The translations under genes and the position numbers were made by a program. DNA of 46,907 bases, from the IMG/VR virus record IMGVR_UViG_3300046092_000171, positions 1 to 46,907 of that record; one strand, given 5' to 3'. Of the stretch, positions 32,495 through 41,000 are shown one piece after another. The notes below the pieces were generated by a model that saw only the letters and a list, made by a program, of their open reading frames with translations, made no database searches and had not been told where the DNA came from. The stretch comes from a virus. Every line of letters starts with the position of its first letter. Positions within the stretch are counted from its first letter, which is position 1.

Positions 32495-33457
32495 TTAAAA
32501 TGGCACGTTTGACGCCGTTGGTATCTTATTTACCGTTTGATTAAATAGATTGGATGGGAGAGATACGTCAACGACATATTTCTGCACCAATTGTTTAACA
32601 TAAGTCCGTTCACTCTCAGCCCCACCTTCGCCATTGAAGTTAGGATAAATTACATTTTCCGCAATCTCAGTCAAAGAAAACCCATCGACCACGAGTTCGG
32701 CCATCTCAACGCTATCTCTAGTTGACAGAAAGTTTGAGAGACAGGTATCCTCTTGTTTTACTGACTTTCTTATGTGATCCGATATTTCCACCAACGAAGT
32801 GAGGATAGAAATCTCATCTGAGTTTGTGATTTTGAATCTTTCCAGAAGCAACCTCAGTTCGCTCCCCTTGTCAAGCGGATTCATTTCTATTTTTACACTA
32901 AATCGATTCATTAAAGCCCTATCCATTATTTTCGTGGAAGTGTATTCGTTTCCGACGTTTGCTGTGGCTAGAAACGTCACGTCGTCAGCCACTGCTACAA
33001 CTTCACTATCCCGCTTTTCGTCGAGCCTTAAATATCTTTGAATTGGATCCAAAACTGACATCAGTATGTTCCATGCATCCGGATGCGCTCGACTAATTTC
33101 GTCCAACAGTATTATTGCACCAGGCATTCGGATTGCGGTCACAAATGTTGATTCATTGAAAATTGTCCCCGATTCTTTGTTGAAATGTGTGTTCCCAATC
33201 AAGGAACTACGTGCATCTTGAGTACTTCCGAGGTTGAAGTAGAAGAAATTAGACCCCTTTACATAAGCGTCAGCGACGGATTGAGCAGCCAGAGTTTTTC
33301 CGCACCCAGTGGGACCGACCAACAGTGTGTTTTTTCCACGAAGAACACTTCTACATAGATACCGCCACTTCAAGTCGTCTATCACCAAAGACTTAGGTTT
33401 AAGTGCGGCGCACGATTTCAGTTCATTTCGTATGCAACTGGCAATTGTTTTTTTCAT
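32495..33457 (-). CDS. MoxR/CobS-like AAA+ ATPase
   Basis: A 320-residue AAA+ ATPase of the MoxR/CobS group. Walker A is GPTGCGKT (48-55), Walker B IILLDE (115-120), followed by SRAHPDAWNILMSVLD. Sensor-1-like LATANVGNEYT and an Arg-finger-like RALMNRF come next. It should form a hexameric ring that hydrolyses ATP to drive the partner VWA protein encoded just downstream. A TTGACG-16-TATGAT promoter lies right before the start codon. Confidence 0.88.
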   Translation of the reverse strand: MKKTIASCIRNELKSCAALKPKSLVIDDLKWRYLCRSVLRGKNTLLVGPTGCGKTLAAQSVADAYVKGSNFFYFNLGSTQDARSSLIGNTHFNKESGTIFNESTFVTAIRMPGAIILLDEISRAHPDAWNILMSVLDPIQRYLRLDEKRDSEVVAVADDVTFLATANVGNEYTSTKIMDRALMNRFSVKIEMNPLDKGSELRLLLERFKITNSDEISILTSLVEISDHIRKSVKQEDTCLSNFLSTRDSVEMAELVVDGFSLTEIAENVIYPNFNGEGGAESERTYVKQLVQKYVVDVSLPSNLFNQTVNKIPTASNVPF

Positions 33458-33465
33458 CTCGACAT

Positions 33466-33493
33466 ATCATATCACATGAATAGAATACGTCAA
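33466..33493 (-). promoter_or_regulatory. promoter of the MoxR/VWA pair
   Basis: Minus-strand TTGACG followed after 16 bases by TATGAT, only 8 bases before the ATG at 33457. The position would give a nearly leaderless transcript. Read by eye; coordinates are approximate to a base or two. Confidence 0.45.
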
Positions 33494-33513
33494 TCGAAAT
33501 TAAAATAACCACA

Positions 33514-34593
33514 TTACTTCTTTGGTATTTTCTTTTCGGGGAGTTTCAACTCTTTTCCCTTGCCGCCCTTGAGAACGTGTTTCTTCTCATCCTTGTCTTG
33601 TTTTGGAAATTTATATTTTGCACCAGAGTCATCATCATGGGAATACTGTTTCTTTACGTCGCCGACTTCACGTAAAGGTTTTTCTGGCATATCCGCTTCC
33701 TTCTTCACATCAAGTTCGCTATAATCTTTATTGTCGTTCTTAGTGTCACCGACTTTCTTAATATCGTTTTGTTTAGTCGACGGCAGACCAGCGGTTTTCT
33801 TGGTAACATCCTCAGTAGTGTTCGCTGCCTTATTAAACGATGACTTGGTGTAGTTCTCAAGCTTGCAAGTGAGCTTCGCCTTAATAAACTCCTTTACTCC
33901 CTTCAAATCTAAATTCAACTTCTTTTCACGATCCGTGCCGTCCAGCATAAAAATTACATCATATGAATCCATGTACATCGGACGGACTTCTATCTGAGTG
34001 GGCGAGCATCCAATTACTTCATAATTTCCTGACTTATTTTTTCGGAAAGAGAATTTCTTGTTGTGCTCCTTCAGCATCTTCAACACGGAAAGCATGTCGT
34101 CTTCGACCGACTTATCGTCTTCCGTTTTTACTTCCTCCACGGCCTCTCTTATTAGTTTCTTGAAAGCATTAAGTTTGGATTCACGTAGTTCTCGACTTTC
34201 GTCGGAAGATGATTCTTTCTGTGTCCAAAATGGATGAACCGGTTTCTTTAACTTATCTCCGTATTGTCGGGTGAGGTCTTCGTGCGTTGGTCTACGAATA
34301 AAAAATTCCCCACGCGCATCAGGAAGATACCCAAGCGGTTTTGAAATCGACCCTGCATACTCGATGAGCTCTTCACGCAGCGATTCTGCTTGATCAACGT
34401 CTTTTATATAACTATAGGCAATTTCTTCTATGTCCGTAAAAGATACCACCATACTCCCATTGAACAGTTCCTCGACCTTTTTTTTGGCCTGACCAGATGG
34501 TTCTGTATCAGCAATTTCATCGTTTACATCGCGGCCGGCGAGCGCCTCGTCCAGCAATGTTCGGACGAGATTTTTGAGTTCAGATTGTTTCAT
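33514..34593 (-). CDS. hypothetical charged protein (359 aa)
   Basis: A 359-residue, Lys/Glu/Asp-rich protein. It opens MKQSELKNLVRTLLDEAL, and a similar helix recurs near residue 140 (LNAFKKLIREAVEEVK); such amphipathic helices are common in phage scaffold and internal proteins. A globular part follows with VIGCSPTQIEVRPMYMDSYDVIFML. The last 110 residues are low-complexity and basic/acidic (KGGKGKELKLPEKKIPKK at the end) and are probably disordered. No family recognised. It lies between the MoxR/VWA pair and the Mom-like gene. Confidence 0.6.
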   Translation of the reverse strand: MKQSELKNLVRTLLDEALAGRDVNDEIADTEPSGQAKKKVEELFNGSMVVSFTDIEEIAYSYIKDVDQAESLREELIEYAGSISKPLGYLPDARGEFFIRRPTHEDLTRQYGDKLKKPVHPFWTQKESSSDESRELRESKLNAFKKLIREAVEEVKTEDDKSVEDDMLSVLKMLKEHNKKFSFRKNKSGNYEVIGCSPTQIEVRPMYMDSYDVIFMLDGTDREKKLNLDLKGVKEFIKAKLTCKLENYTKSSFNKAANTTEDVTKKTAGLPSTKQNDIKKVGDTKNDNKDYSELDVKKEADMPEKPLREVGDVKKQYSHDDDSGAKYKFPKQDKDEKKHVLKGGKGKELKLPEKKIPKK

Positions 34594-34608
34594 ATCCTAT
34601 AAATATGG

Positions 34609-35379
34609 TCAGAAAAAGGTTTCGATTGCATTATTTTCCACCACAATTTCCTCTATTTCATCAACATGGTGAGACGACTTTGGATATGGAAGAACGGGAT
34701 GTTTCAGTGATTTTAAGAGTTTTTTCTTCTCAACTCGGTTCCCTATAAAAATTACATATCTGTGCTTCGTTGATTCTTTCTTTCTATAAAAGGTCTTTCC
34801 TATACATCTTTTCAGATGGCCTATGTTACAACTTCCCCACTTAGACGTAACCGATCGACTGTGCATCCACTCGTAATTCGGGGGTCCGACGAGACTTAGA
34901 CTAAAGTTAGGCATGAGAGCAAGTGAGGAATTCCCTTGATAATGAAAACCGGTTGCTTGATATATCACACCGTTATGTCCCTGTTCACCATCCGCGTAAC
35001 TCAAAATTGATTTTATCCACGGGAAATCTCGATTCAGAAGTTTGAATGATTGTGATATGGAATAACTCTCTATATTTCGACCATATCCATCAAAAATGAA
35101 CAATCTAGTGAGTTCAAAAACTTCATCTATTTTCAACAAATTTGACAACGAAGCAGCGGCGCTTCTACCCACCGGTTGACCGTAAATAAGACATCCAATT
35201 AGCTTATCTTCCGTCTCATCAAAAAAGTTACTTTGAGAATCGGTTCTGTAAAAAACCCCATATGCCACCTGACACAATGTCCACTTGTGGCTATAGTGAT
35301 TCTTTACTATTATATCCTTGGCGACGCTTTTGTTAATGGGTCTTAGATAGACCCGTGATGTATTACAGGGAACTTCCAC
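34609..35379 (-). CDS. Mom-like DNA-modification protein
   Basis: A 256-residue protein that appears to start with GTG. It fits the Mu Mom family, whose GNAT-like fold modifies adenine in DNA. Its segments run RPINKSVAKDIIVKNHYSHKW, LIGCLIYGQPVGRSAA, VFELTRLFIFDGYGRNIES, IKSILSYADGEQGHNGVIYQATGF, then a Trp/Tyr-containing tail. Mu Mom converts adenine to N6-(1-acetamido)-type adenine and so blocks host restriction. Whether this homologue has the same chemistry is unknown. No ribosome binding site is obvious before the GTG. Confidence 0.7.
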   Translation of the reverse strand: MEVPCNTSRVYLRPINKSVAKDIIVKNHYSHKWTLCQVAYGVFYRTDSQSNFFDETEDKLIGCLIYGQPVGRSAAASLSNLLKIDEVFELTRLFIFDGYGRNIESYSISQSFKLLNRDFPWIKSILSYADGEQGHNGVIYQATGFHYQGNSSLALMPNFSLSLVGPPNYEWMHSRSVTSKWGSCNIGHLKRCIGKTFYRKKESTKHRYVIFIGNRVEKKKLLKSLKHPVLPYPKSSHHVDEIEEIVVENNAIETFF

Positions 35380-35410
35380 GTTAAAAGTTTAAAACATCAA
35401 CCGACCACAA

Positions 35411-36001
35411 TCAATTTTTTTTATCAACAATTGACAGATATCCTATATAACCACTATTGTTTGAATTTATAGCAGATGCAGCTACGGTTGTAATTTTTCC
35501 GGAAGGAGAAACTATCCTATACTCGTCTTCGTAGGCACGTCCCTCCTTAACAGATGATTCCCAGTTTGATATAACTCTCTGTCTATCATCCTCATGGATA
35601 ATGTTCTTCCAATTATGACCAAGCAATCCATCTCTCTCGCGCTGAACCAATTCGATGAACGGTAGATTGACCCAAACGTATTCACCGGCGCTTGTTGCCT
35701 CAAATATCGGTTCACTTCGACGATCCATTATCCACCGCTGACGATAAAAAATCTTGTTCGTGAGCTTGGTGTTTTCCGTTATTTCACAAGACATGAGATT
35801 GATTTTATCTTTTATCGATCCCCCGCCGTTGGGAGTTATTTCCTTGAATATGGACTCTACTTGCGAATGAACCTTTGTTATGGAAGAGAACTGTTCCGTT
35901 ATCTTCTTACGAAGAAACATTACGACTTTAATGAGAATGCCCACAATAGTTAAAATTGCAATTATTATTTCCAGGCTTAGTTTGGCAGTGACAATCTCCA
36001 T
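35411..36001 (-). CDS. membrane-anchored PAS-domain protein
   Basis: A 196-residue protein. Residues about 8-30 form one transmembrane helix (LEIIIAILTIVGILIKVVMF), followed by a short coiled-coil-like stretch. From about 95 there is a PAS fold of the PAS_3 type: PIFEATSAGEYVWVNLPFIELV, LLGHNWKNIIHEDDRQRVISNW, EDEYRIVSPSGKITTV and GYIGYLSIVDKK. No kinase, cyclase or other output domain is attached. It could sense a ligand or bind a host signalling protein at the membrane. Three exact 20-base repeats precede its start. Confidence 0.8.
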   Translation of the reverse strand: MEIVTAKLSLEIIIAILTIVGILIKVVMFLRKKITEQFSSITKVHSQVESIFKEITPNGGGSIKDKINLMSCEITENTKLTNKIFYRQRWIMDRRSEPIFEATSAGEYVWVNLPFIELVQRERDGLLGHNWKNIIHEDDRQRVISNWESSVKEGRAYEDEYRIVSPSGKITTVAASAINSNNSGYIGYLSIVDKKN

Positions 36002-36016
36002 GTCTCAATAAATATC

Positions 36017-36076
36017 ATCTCTTTTTATAAAAGACAATCTCTTTTTATAAAAGACAATCTCTTTTTATAAAAGACA
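36017..36076. repeat. three exact 20-base tandem repeats
   Basis: The unit ATCTCTTTTTATAAAAGACA occurs three times without a mismatch between the ribonucleotide reductase C-gene and the PAS gene. Each copy holds the self-complementary core TTTTATAAAA. On the minus strand the array ends 16 bases before the PAS start codon and each unit also carries AAAGAGA. It is probably a promoter/operator array or a slippage-prone leader. Confidence 0.9.
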
Positions 36077-36090
36077 CAAATTACAAATGA

Positions 36091-36741
36091 TTACCGTATA
36101 GGACAAGCACCACCCTCACATTCTATTCCCTGTATCATGGCGGTTTCGTCATTGGTCATTACTATCTTCTTTATTTTAGATCTAGCCTCATTATATTCTT
36201 CCTCCGTGATTTCTATATAAGGAGCTTGTTTAAATCCATGTTCCTTATGAAGAAGGAAACTTACGCTCTTAATGTTCTTTTCATAATTCAACTTCAACCA
36301 ATCCTGCAACGTTCCAAGTTCCTCCTCCTTGTAATAAGCAGTGACACTCACTGAATTGTCGCTCCACGAACTCTGAAGAAGTTTTACCATCTCAAGTTGT
36401 TTAATCACATCCATGTCTTTTGCCAACACAGCGCCGTCCGGAGTAATACATGGAAAATATATTACGACGGTGTCATGTTGTTCGCTTCCATCAAGCTTGA
36501 GAAGGAACTCACATCGATAGCCGGCGTCCCTACAAGCTTTTACTAGTTTATCAGAACTAGAGACGCGTATCGTCCTCATGTAATACTTACTGTAAGCGGG
36601 ATGTATTCCCGGAGTTGATCCGCCCAATATGGAAAGTGTGTTATGACTGATCAACCCGTTTTCCAATTGATAACAATGTGTGTCTTCGACTTCACAATCT
36701 ACTGTGAAGTTTTGTTTAATTTCTTTCTTTATTAATCTCAT
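36091..36741 (-). CDS. nrdJ: C-intein plus C-terminal part of class II ribonucleotide reductase
   Basis: A 216-residue protein. Residues 1-34 are a C-terminal intein fragment: CEVEDTHCYQL (block F-like), then ENGLISHN, ending in the His-Asn pair. The next residue is Thr, which starts the C-extein TLSILGGSTPGIHPAYSKYY, the conserved RNR stretch after the KPSG motif. The last residues IECEGGACPIR carry the redox Cys pair that reloads the active site. After trans-splicing with the 36786-38573 product this gives a complete reductase. The gene is 44 bases downstream of its partner in a different frame. Confidence 0.9.
   Translation of the reverse strand: MRLIKKEIKQNFTVDCEVEDTHCYQLENGLISHNTLSILGGSTPGIHPAYSKYYMRTIRVSSSDKLVKACRDAGYRCEFLLKLDGSEQHDTVVIYFPCITPDGAVLAKDMDVIKQLEMVKLLQSSWSDNSVSVTAYYKEEELGTLQDWLKLNYEKNIKSVSFLLHKEHGFKQAPYIEITEEEYNEARSKIKKIVMTNDETAMIQGIECEGGACPIR
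36640..36741 (-). other. C-terminal split-intein fragment (34 aa)
   Basis: The first 34 codons of the C-gene encode the short C-intein. It ends Ser-His-Asn directly before the Thr of the C-extein, as required for asparagine cyclisation and Thr+1-dependent splicing. Length is typical of split C-inteins (about 35 residues). Confidence 0.85.
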
Positions 36742-36785
36742 GTAATATTCTTTCTTTTTCTAAATCTCTCTGTTCATTCCACTTC

Positions 36786-38573
36786 CTAAACAATCTCCAC
36801 ATTGCATCCTCGACTTTTTACAAAAGACTCATCCAATACATCAAATTCGGTTATATCTTTCGCAGATTTCCATTCCCCGGATTTCAACAAAAATTTATGA
36901 TTTGGAGTGCACTCCACCACAAACCCATCATCAAATGTCAATTTAATTGTTTCTCCGAATCCATTCACAAACAATTTATTAACATCTTTATAATCTCCAT
37001 TTTTATCCAACACCTTAATCGGATTTATACATTCATACCACTCTCTCATTTCATTTATTTTCTCACTTAAATTTATTTCGTTTAATTTAAAAATATCCTC
37101 AAATGACAAAATTCCTTTGTCCGTCTTTATTTTTGTGGTTGGAATGACACAACCGCTTGGTTTGATTGTAGTAAGTTTTATGCTTTCCGGATAATTCTTT
37201 TCCTTACTCCATTCACGATCAAACTTACGTAGCTTAACATAACATGCATCCAGCCATTTTATCTTATCCAATGACTGACACACTCCCGTCACGCCAAGTC
37301 CAAGTCGCATGTTCTTGTGAACGATTTTAGTGGTTTCATCGTGGATGAACGGTAGTGAGGCAATAGCTTTCTGTGACTTATATAGCAGTCTAGCAGCATC
37401 ATATAGTTCATTTTCATCTGTGATGTTATTCAGATGTAACTCACACAGATTACAACACTCATAGTTAGCCAATGAAATTTCCCCGCATGGATTCGTGCCC
37501 ACCACATTGTCAAAATCTGTGGGGTAAATATTAGAATTCTTCATTGGACCGTCAATGAGCCTTCCATATTTTTGGGAAAGCGGCAGGTTGAAAAACCCAT
37601 AAGGTTCTCCATTTGCATGTCCCGTTTTCTTGTTTATAACATATCCATTCTCCCACACTTCCTGCATGATATGTTCATAATCATCAACGTAAATAGTGTT
37701 ATTTGACATTGATCTCCAATTTGGGATGTCGCCGGTGTTCCAATTCTTAGCTCTAAGATAAAGTATGTCGTCCGGATCTCCCAATGCAATCTCAGCGGAA
37801 CGACGGACGTTTCCAGCGACTACTACGCTTCCTATGATGTTGCACACATCCAGCACGTCTACGCTTCTCAATTTCTTCCCCTCACGAGATTGAAATATCT
37901 TAGATATTTTTGTTATGCCCTCGACTAAAATGGCAGGACCACTAGCCTTTCCACCGAATCCATTGATTTTTTCGCCAGCTCCCCTAACCAGAATAGTAGA
38001 ATAGGTAAATGATTTGCCGTTAACATAAAAAGAATTCAAAGTATACTCAAGGAGTTTAACCCAACCCTCTCTTGTATCGGGAACAATGAAATCAGCGTCC
38101 TTTGTGTTGATGTGTGCCACTGATACTGATTTCAACACTTTCGGCAATTCATGGACATCTTCCCTACGTATGCTGTATCCAACGCCACCGCCCAACATGA
38201 GGTTCTCAAATAGAAATGTGAACGCTTTCGGTTCATTCATACTCACGTACCAACAATTGAGCAGACTGTTAGCTCCGAATCTATCAACCGTGGACGTTCC
38301 TAATTGCCAAAGCATGCGGCCGGCAAAGTTACACTTTAAATTGAATACCAAGTCATAAAGACGTTCAGCTTCATCTTTTGTATACGATGCTCCTATCTTT
38401 TGTGCTCCGTTTATACATCTAGCAACTGTTTCAAACCACTCTTCCGATTCTCCATTTTCTTTGGTTCTTGAATACGTTCGTTTATAGACGACGTATCCTA
38501 ATTCACCGAATCCCCAATTTGGTTGTTTGTTTTTATACTTTTCCAAAAATGTTTGCGTAATAATATCTGTCAT
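36786..38573 (-). CDS. nrdJ: N-terminal part of class II ribonucleotide reductase plus N-intein
   Basis: A 595-residue protein. Residues 1-474 are the N-extein, an adenosylcobalamin-dependent (class II, RTPR-like monomeric) ribonucleotide reductase: GRMLWQLGT, then SLLNCWYVSM with the active-site Cys107. A glycine-rich GGGVGYSIRR, TNPCGEISLANYECCNLCEL and IKPSG follow. At residue 475 a Cys begins a 121-residue N-intein ending at the stop codon. The enzyme would reduce ribonucleotides to deoxynucleotides once spliced; spliced length is about 656 residues. No clear Shine-Dalgarno site precedes the ATG. Confidence 0.92.
   Translation of the reverse strand: MTDIITQTFLEKYKNKQPNWGFGELGYVVYKRTYSRTKENGESEEWFETVARCINGAQKIGASYTKDEAERLYDLVFNLKCNFAGRMLWQLGTSTVDRFGANSLLNCWYVSMNEPKAFTFLFENLMLGGGVGYSIRREDVHELPKVLKSVSVAHINTKDADFIVPDTREGWVKLLEYTLNSFYVNGKSFTYSTILVRGAGEKINGFGGKASGPAILVEGITKISKIFQSREGKKLRSVDVLDVCNIIGSVVVAGNVRRSAEIALGDPDDILYLRAKNWNTGDIPNWRSMSNNTIYVDDYEHIMQEVWENGYVINKKTGHANGEPYGFFNLPLSQKYGRLIDGPMKNSNIYPTDFDNVVGTNPCGEISLANYECCNLCELHLNNITDENELYDAARLLYKSQKAIASLPFIHDETTKIVHKNMRLGLGVTGVCQSLDKIKWLDACYVKLRKFDREWSKEKNYPESIKLTTIKPSGCVIPTTKIKTDKGILSFEDIFKLNEINLSEKINEMREWYECINPIKVLDKNGDYKDVNKLFVNGFGETIKLTFDDGFVVECTPNHKFLLKSGEWKSAKDITEFDVLDESFVKSRGCNVEIV
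36789..37151 (-). other. N-terminal split-intein fragment (121 aa)
   Basis: The last 121 residues of the N-gene start CVIPTTKIKTDKGILSFEDI (splicing block A with Cys1) and contain VECTPNHKFLLKSGEWKSAKDI (block B with the T-x-x-H motif). The frame then ends; no endonuclease domain is present on either side. The insertion point is between KPSG and TLS, a conserved active-site region. Confidence 0.9.
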
Positions 38574-38693
38574 AAAAAATCTAGTAACTAATTTCCGTGG
38601 GAATAATTATCCTTTACTCCGACTAAAATACTCGTTTGACGAAAAATTTCGACAAAAAAGTTTTGTGTTTTTGGGGAGTTGTCTGATAGTGGA

Positions 38694-40076
38694 TTACTCC
38701 GCGTCACTTTCATTCATATGAGTTTTCCACTTCGTAGAAATCATCTTCTTGACCATGTTCTCACCCTCGCTCATTTCACTTACAGCAGCAGCGCCTTCTC
38801 GGGAATTTTCTGAGAAAATCTGGATGTCGCCACACCCAGCGTTCATCCGACTCGGGAATGTCATTCCGTCTGGACCGAATCGATTCTTAATAATGTGAAA
38901 CCGAGCCGTGTTGCTGACTTTATCATTAACCTTACGTGATAGACTCATGACGAAGTCGGCGGTCATGATCTTTCTATAAGAATCCGATATGTTGTTTGCC
39001 TGGATGATGTCTTCATCGAGTGCAGCTCTATTACTCTGCGAAGCCGTCCATATTGGAATCTGCATTTCGCCAGCAACTCCTCGAATTTCTTCATAGATTC
39101 CTCCGGCCTCGCTATAACTATTACCATTCTTGTCGGAAGCACTTGGTCGTAGAATGTCAGCATAGTCGACGATTATCAGATCAACCCTTGTCCCCAACAT
39201 TTGAATTCTCTCGACGTGAAGTTTTAAACTATGTGCAGATACCGTCTTGATTGGAAAATACTTGATGATTAATTTTCCAGGTATCTCGGCTATTTTAGCC
39301 TTAACGATGTCAATATTCTTTCGGACATTTTGGAAGTCAATTCCGGTGAAGCAAGCGTCATATCTGAGTCCAACGTAATTTTCATTCAATTCAAGTGTAA
39401 AATGAACAACGTTCTTTCCCTGCCTCATTGCCTCGGCGCCGATTCTAGCCAAAACCCAACTTTTTCCAGCGCCAGCACAAGCGGTAATCACACCGAGTTC
39501 GCCCGGCGCCAATCCACCGTCCATAACAGAGTCTACCTCGACCCAATTTGTTTTTAGTGTGTTTCTCGCCATGACACTCATTCGAGAATCAATATCGGAC
39601 ATATAGGTATGTCCTACATTTCGTTCCATTCCAGCCTTCAAAGCATCTTGAACGATGTGAGAAATTTTATCGTATTGACCGTTCTTGATTAAGTCTACGC
39701 TGTCAAGAATAGCGCCCTTCATCTTCTGGTTTTTACAGAATTCCAAATACTGTTCCTTGACGAAGTTTATGTCGCTATCGCTGATTTTTTGATAAACTAC
39801 TCTGAGTTGGTCAGTCACGGCTCTCTTGAGCAATTCCGAGTCAATTGTATCCACTTGAATCTTGAAGACGTTCAACGTAGGAAGGTCTTTGTATTTCATG
39901 AAATAGGAAAGGATTGTCTTTACTATCCATTGGTGGGCATCAGTTTCATAACTCGTTGGGTCTACTATATCCGAAATCCTCTCCAAGAAAGACTTGTCAC
40001 TTAGAAGGCTTGAGATGCATTTTATCTGGAATTCATTTCCAAATTTTTTCAGCTGGTCGATAATTTTTGTTTCCAT
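38694..40076 (-). CDS. replicative DNA helicase, DnaB/T4 gp41-like
   Basis: A 460-residue hexameric helicase from the ATG at 40076 (an upstream ATG at 40115 would add 13 residues). The N-terminal helical domain starts FGNEFQIKCISSLLSDKSFL. The RecA-like motor has Walker A ACAGAGKSW, the strand HFTLELNENYVGLRYDA, Walker B LIIVDYADILRP, motif IPIWTASQSNR and an Arg-finger-like region (IIKNRFGPDG). It should unwind the fork 5'-3' and recruit the primase. It is the main fork helicase in the window; the 120-base gap downstream holds no recognisable gene. Confidence 0.92.
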   Translation of the reverse strand: METKIIDQLKKFGNEFQIKCISSLLSDKSFLERISDIVDPTSYETDAHQWIVKTILSYFMKYKDLPTLNVFKIQVDTIDSELLKRAVTDQLRVVYQKISDSDINFVKEQYLEFCKNQKMKGAILDSVDLIKNGQYDKISHIVQDALKAGMERNVGHTYMSDIDSRMSVMARNTLKTNWVEVDSVMDGGLAPGELGVITACAGAGKSWVLARIGAEAMRQGKNVVHFTLELNENYVGLRYDACFTGIDFQNVRKNIDIVKAKIAEIPGKLIIKYFPIKTVSAHSLKLHVERIQMLGTRVDLIIVDYADILRPSASDKNGNSYSEAGGIYEEIRGVAGEMQIPIWTASQSNRAALDEDIIQANNISDSYRKIMTADFVMSLSRKVNDKVSNTARFHIIKNRFGPDGMTFPSRMNAGCGDIQIFSENSREGAAAVSEMSEGENMVKKMISTKWKTHMNESDAE

Positions 40077-40189
40077 TACAACGATGTTACTGATATAAGA
40101 AGTAAAATACAACATCTTTTCGTCAGTGATACTACTTATACCCGGAATCTGGTGTATGACCAGCTTTCGTAAAAAGAAAGGTAAAAACT

Positions 40190-40984
40190 ATGTTAAATTA
40201 TGCATCATGCGAGGTTTCAATCCTCGTAAATGGGAACTCCGTCAAAACCCACTTCAAGGGCGGAAAGTCATATATCGAAGCCAAAGAAGGCAGCGAATAT
40301 GAGATCCTCATCAAGAACAACGGCGGAGGGCGAGCTTTGGTCGTCGCCAGCGTTGATGGATTAAATGTGCTGACAGGTGAATCGGCATCCACGGTAGATA
40401 GCGGTTACGTTGTGAATGGTTATTCTAACTGCAAGATAAAGGGGTTCAGATATAACAATGACAAGGTTGGTGCTTTTAAGTTCTCAAAGAAATCCGAATC
40501 CTACGCAAAATCCAAGCATGATGGTTCGGAATCAAATTGTGGTATTATCGGTGTCGCAATTTACGGTGAAGATTTCCCCACTCAAACTTGGACGATAACT
40601 AACACTCCCAGTCGGTTTAATACCGACCCACTGTGGTCGACTGTCAATACTTCGGCCCTAGGTGGTAATAATTCAGCTGACGATTATACGTGGCATGACT
40701 CATCCGCAGTAAAATCCGTGAACGCATGTTCTCTTACTTCCACTTTGAGGTCATCTTCACCGGTCCTAGATTTTGACATGGGAACTGGTTGGGGAAAATC
40801 GAAGGATAGCAAAGTGGTGGATACGGAGTTTGTTCGCGGATTGCTTCTCGCGACGACGGACATTTATTATGCTTCGAGGGATTCTCTATTAGAGATGGGC
40901 GTCATAGTCCAAAACACCACACAGGTGTCATTTCCAAAGAGTTTCCCTCGTTACGCCAAACCTCCGGCGGGATGGGTCGCTTAA
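40190..40984 (+). CDS. conserved hypothetical protein with VDGLNV motif
   Basis: A 264-residue plus-strand protein. VSILVNGNSVKTHFKGGKSYIEAKEGSEYEILIKNN, then ALVVASVDGLNVLTGESAS, DSGYVVNGYSNCKIKGFR and an ISNCGIIGVAIYGE-like turn match a widespread uncharacterised protein seen in phages and bacteria. In the known pattern a short strand-rich domain is followed by an SYA...N-GVIG motif. AAAGG lies 8 bases before the ATG. The gene stands alone against the minus-strand replication block, with a divergent helicase gene to its left and a strong terminator to its right. Function unknown; a virion or surface protein is possible. Confidence 0.7.
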   Translation: MLNYASCEVSILVNGNSVKTHFKGGKSYIEAKEGSEYEILIKNNGGGRALVVASVDGLNVLTGESASTVDSGYVVNGYSNCKIKGFRYNNDKVGAFKFSKKSESYAKSKHDGSESNCGIIGVAIYGEDFPTQTWTITNTPSRFNTDPLWSTVNTSALGGNNSADDYTWHDSSAVKSVNACSLTSTLRSSSPVLDFDMGTGWGKSKDSKVVDTEFVRGLLLATTDIYYASRDSLLEMGVIVQNTTQVSFPKSFPRYAKPPAGWVA

Positions 40985-41000
40985 CATCGAATACGAATAA

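Noticed and set aside
36091-38573. Ribonucleotide reductase split read as a frameshift or sequencing error
   Set aside because: The sequence at the break is not reductase. Both sides carry intein motifs in the correct order, each half has a proper stop or start, and the extein ends match the uninterrupted family exactly.
38574-38693. A small gene in the 120-base gap between helicase and reductase
   Set aside because: No frame with a credible start and protein-like sequence; only an imperfect A/T-rich inverted repeat (GACGAAA / TTTCGAC) is visible.
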